From NCBI GenBank assembly GCA_009788135.1, contig WQSA01000058.1, positions 1,089 through 6,572 of the forward strand: 5,484 nt of DNA. The letters run 5' to 3'. This document shows, piece after piece, positions 4,545 through 5,484 of the stretch (positions are counted from its first letter, which is position 1; each line of letters opens with the position of its first letter). Position numbers and translations under genes: made by a program. Under the pieces are notes generated by a model. It ran no database searches. It had not been told where the DNA came from and was given only the letters and a program-made list of their open reading frames with translations. This DNA comes from Candidatus Fibrimonadales bacterium (GTDB taxonomy: Bacteria; Fibrobacterota; Fibrobacteria; Fibrobacterales; Fibrobacteraceae).

Positions 4545-5484
4545 ATTTGGAAAGCAATACTTTGTTCATAGCAGAGACAAAAGCCGACGGGTCCGGCAAA
4601 ACCGAGCCTTCCGCAAGCAGAGCTTGCCCGTAAAGCACCGTTGGGTAAGACCCCAAATCGTCTCCGCTTTGAGCTTTTTGGAGCAGATTTTTGCAAATTT
4701 CGTGCTCTGGATTTATTTCCAGAATGCGTTTTGCCTTTGGCATTTCCATACCCTGCATAGCCATAAGCTTTTCCATGTGAGCGCCCATGCCGCCCGCCGC
4801 TCTTACCAGCATACAAGGGCTGTCTTTCAAGCGGCTGGTTATGCGAACTTCGCTCACTTCTTCGCTCAAAACTTTTTGCAAAACTTCGCAAAGCTTTTCA
4901 AAGGTTTTCTTGCTCTCTTTTTCTGCATTTTCTTCTTCTTTTGTCTTTTCAAACTCCAAGTCTCCAAGGGCCACGTCGTGGAACTTTTTTTCCTTGAACT
5001 CCTGCAAGCTCTGCATCATAAATTCATCAACCGTATCGGTTAAGAACAGAACTTCGTAGCCTTTTGCCTTGCAAGCTTCCAGGTGTGGGCTACCCTGCAC
5101 GGCAGAGAGAGACTCCCCTATTATATAATAGATTTCCTTTTGGCCCTCCGGCATACGGGCAACATATTCTTCCAATCCCACAAAATCACTGCCTTTTGTG
5201 CTTTTAAAGCGGAGCAAATTTTTGAGTTCGTCAAGAAATTCCCAGTTCATATAAAAGCCTTCTTTTAGAACGGCTCCGAGCTCAACCCAGAATTTCTCAT
5301 AGTCTTCTTTGCGGTCCGTAGCCACGCTTTGAAGCGTATCCAGAATTTTTTTGGTAGCGTGTTTTTTCAGATTTGCAACTATTTTGTTGCTCTGCAAAAT
5401 TTCACGGCTAACGTTCAGCGGCAAGTCTTCGGTGTCTATAACGCCGCGAGCGAAGCGAAGCCATGTTGGCAGCAATTCTTTGCA
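4543..5484 (-). CDS. htpG: Chaperone HtpG (Hsp90), C-terminal half (5' end off window)
   Basis: HtpG is the bacterial Hsp90, an ATP-driven cytosolic homodimer that remodels client proteins, often with the DnaK system. The 313 residues visible correspond to about the second half of the usual 620-640. The fragment opens in the middle domain with CKELLPTWLRFARGVIDTED then LPLNVSREILQ; the Arg in LNVSRE (fragment residue 27) is the conserved middle-domain arginine that contacts the ATP gamma-phosphate (R336 of E. coli HtpG, R380 of yeast Hsp90). Then come FWVELGAVLKEG, LLRFKSTKG, YVARMPEGQKEIYYIIGESL, SPHLEACKAKGYEVLFLTD and DEFMMQSLQEF, and a charged linker rich in E and K. The C-terminal dimerisation domain holds VSEVRITSRLKDSPCMLV, ILEINPEHEICKNL, and the final helix DPSAFVSAMNKVLLSK. 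The reading frame continues to the right edge; the N-terminal ATPase domain, start and promoter are outside. The thioesterase gene follows after 8 bases. Confidence 0.97.
   Translation of the reverse strand, partial: CKELLPTWLRFARGVIDTEDLPLNVSREILQSNKIVANLKKHATKKILDTLQSVATDRKEDYEKFWVELGAVLKEGFYMNWEFLDELKNLLRFKSTKGSDFVGLEEYVARMPEGQKEIYYIIGESLSAVQGSPHLEACKAKGYEVLFLTDTVDEFMMQSLQEFKEKKFHDVALGDLEFEKTKEEENAEKESKKTFEKLCEVLQKVLSEEVSEVRITSRLKDSPCMLVRAAGGMGAHMEKLMAMQGMEMPKAKRILEINPEHEICKNLLQKAQSGDDLGSYPTVLYGQALLAEGSVLPDPSAFVSAMNKVLLSK

Noticed and set aside
4535..4891. A 119-codon N-terminal extension of the thioesterase reading frame, giving a 368-aa protein
   Set aside because: It lies entirely within htpG in another frame, has a biased Arg/Ser/Gly-rich composition and no family similarity. 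The normal family N-terminus and a good Shine-Dalgarno occur at ATG 4534.
4624..5059. Two long plus-strand reading frames (139 and 90 codons) opposite htpG
   Set aside because: Both are antisense shadows of a highly conserved HtpG coding region, with low-complexity Phe/Ser-rich translations.

Overview
The window looks like a chromosomal segment from a Gram-negative, anaerobe-type bacterium. My best guess is Fibrobacterota (Fibrobacter or a relative). The guess rests on a large lipoprotein that combines fibronectin-III-like repeats with a Cys-rich formylglycine-generating-enzyme-like (FGE/SUMF1-like) module, a combination I associate with that phylum. It is an inference and not a phylogenetic result. 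Genes are very tightly packed: there is no gene-free stretch longer than about 20 bases, and I see no RNA genes, insertion sequences or CRISPR arrays.

Layout. (1) Positions 1-662, minus strand: the first 220 residues of an N-carbamoylputrescine amidase (AguB, polyamine synthesis); its 3' end lies beyond the left edge. (2) Positions 663-679: a 17-base gap between two divergent start codons. It lies inside a 33-base region with perfect 10-bp inverted-repeat arms, the best regulatory candidate here. (3) Positions 680-3796, plus strand: three tightly coupled genes. They encode a 718-aa lipoprotein (three FN3-like domains plus a non-catalytic FGE-like domain), a 257-aa lipoprotein with a C-terminal membrane anchor (weakly LppM/DUF3153-like), and an unrecognised 62-aa protein. 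The first two overlap by ATGA; the second and third are one base apart with a strong Shine-Dalgarno. (4) Positions 3785-5484, minus strand: the C-terminal half of the chaperone HtpG, then, 8 bases downstream, a 249-aa acyl-ACP thioesterase. Its 3' end overlaps the 62-aa gene tail-to-tail by 12 bases.

How they work together. The three plus-strand genes look like one transcription unit for an envelope assembly. The first product is probably at the cell surface or outer membrane, the second is probably anchored in the inner membrane, and the third has no export signal and is presumably cytoplasmic. Their function is not known to me. The minus-strand htpG-thioesterase pair looks like a separate operon whose promoter lies off the right edge. 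Nothing in the sequence links AguB functionally to the lipoproteins except the shared divergent control region.
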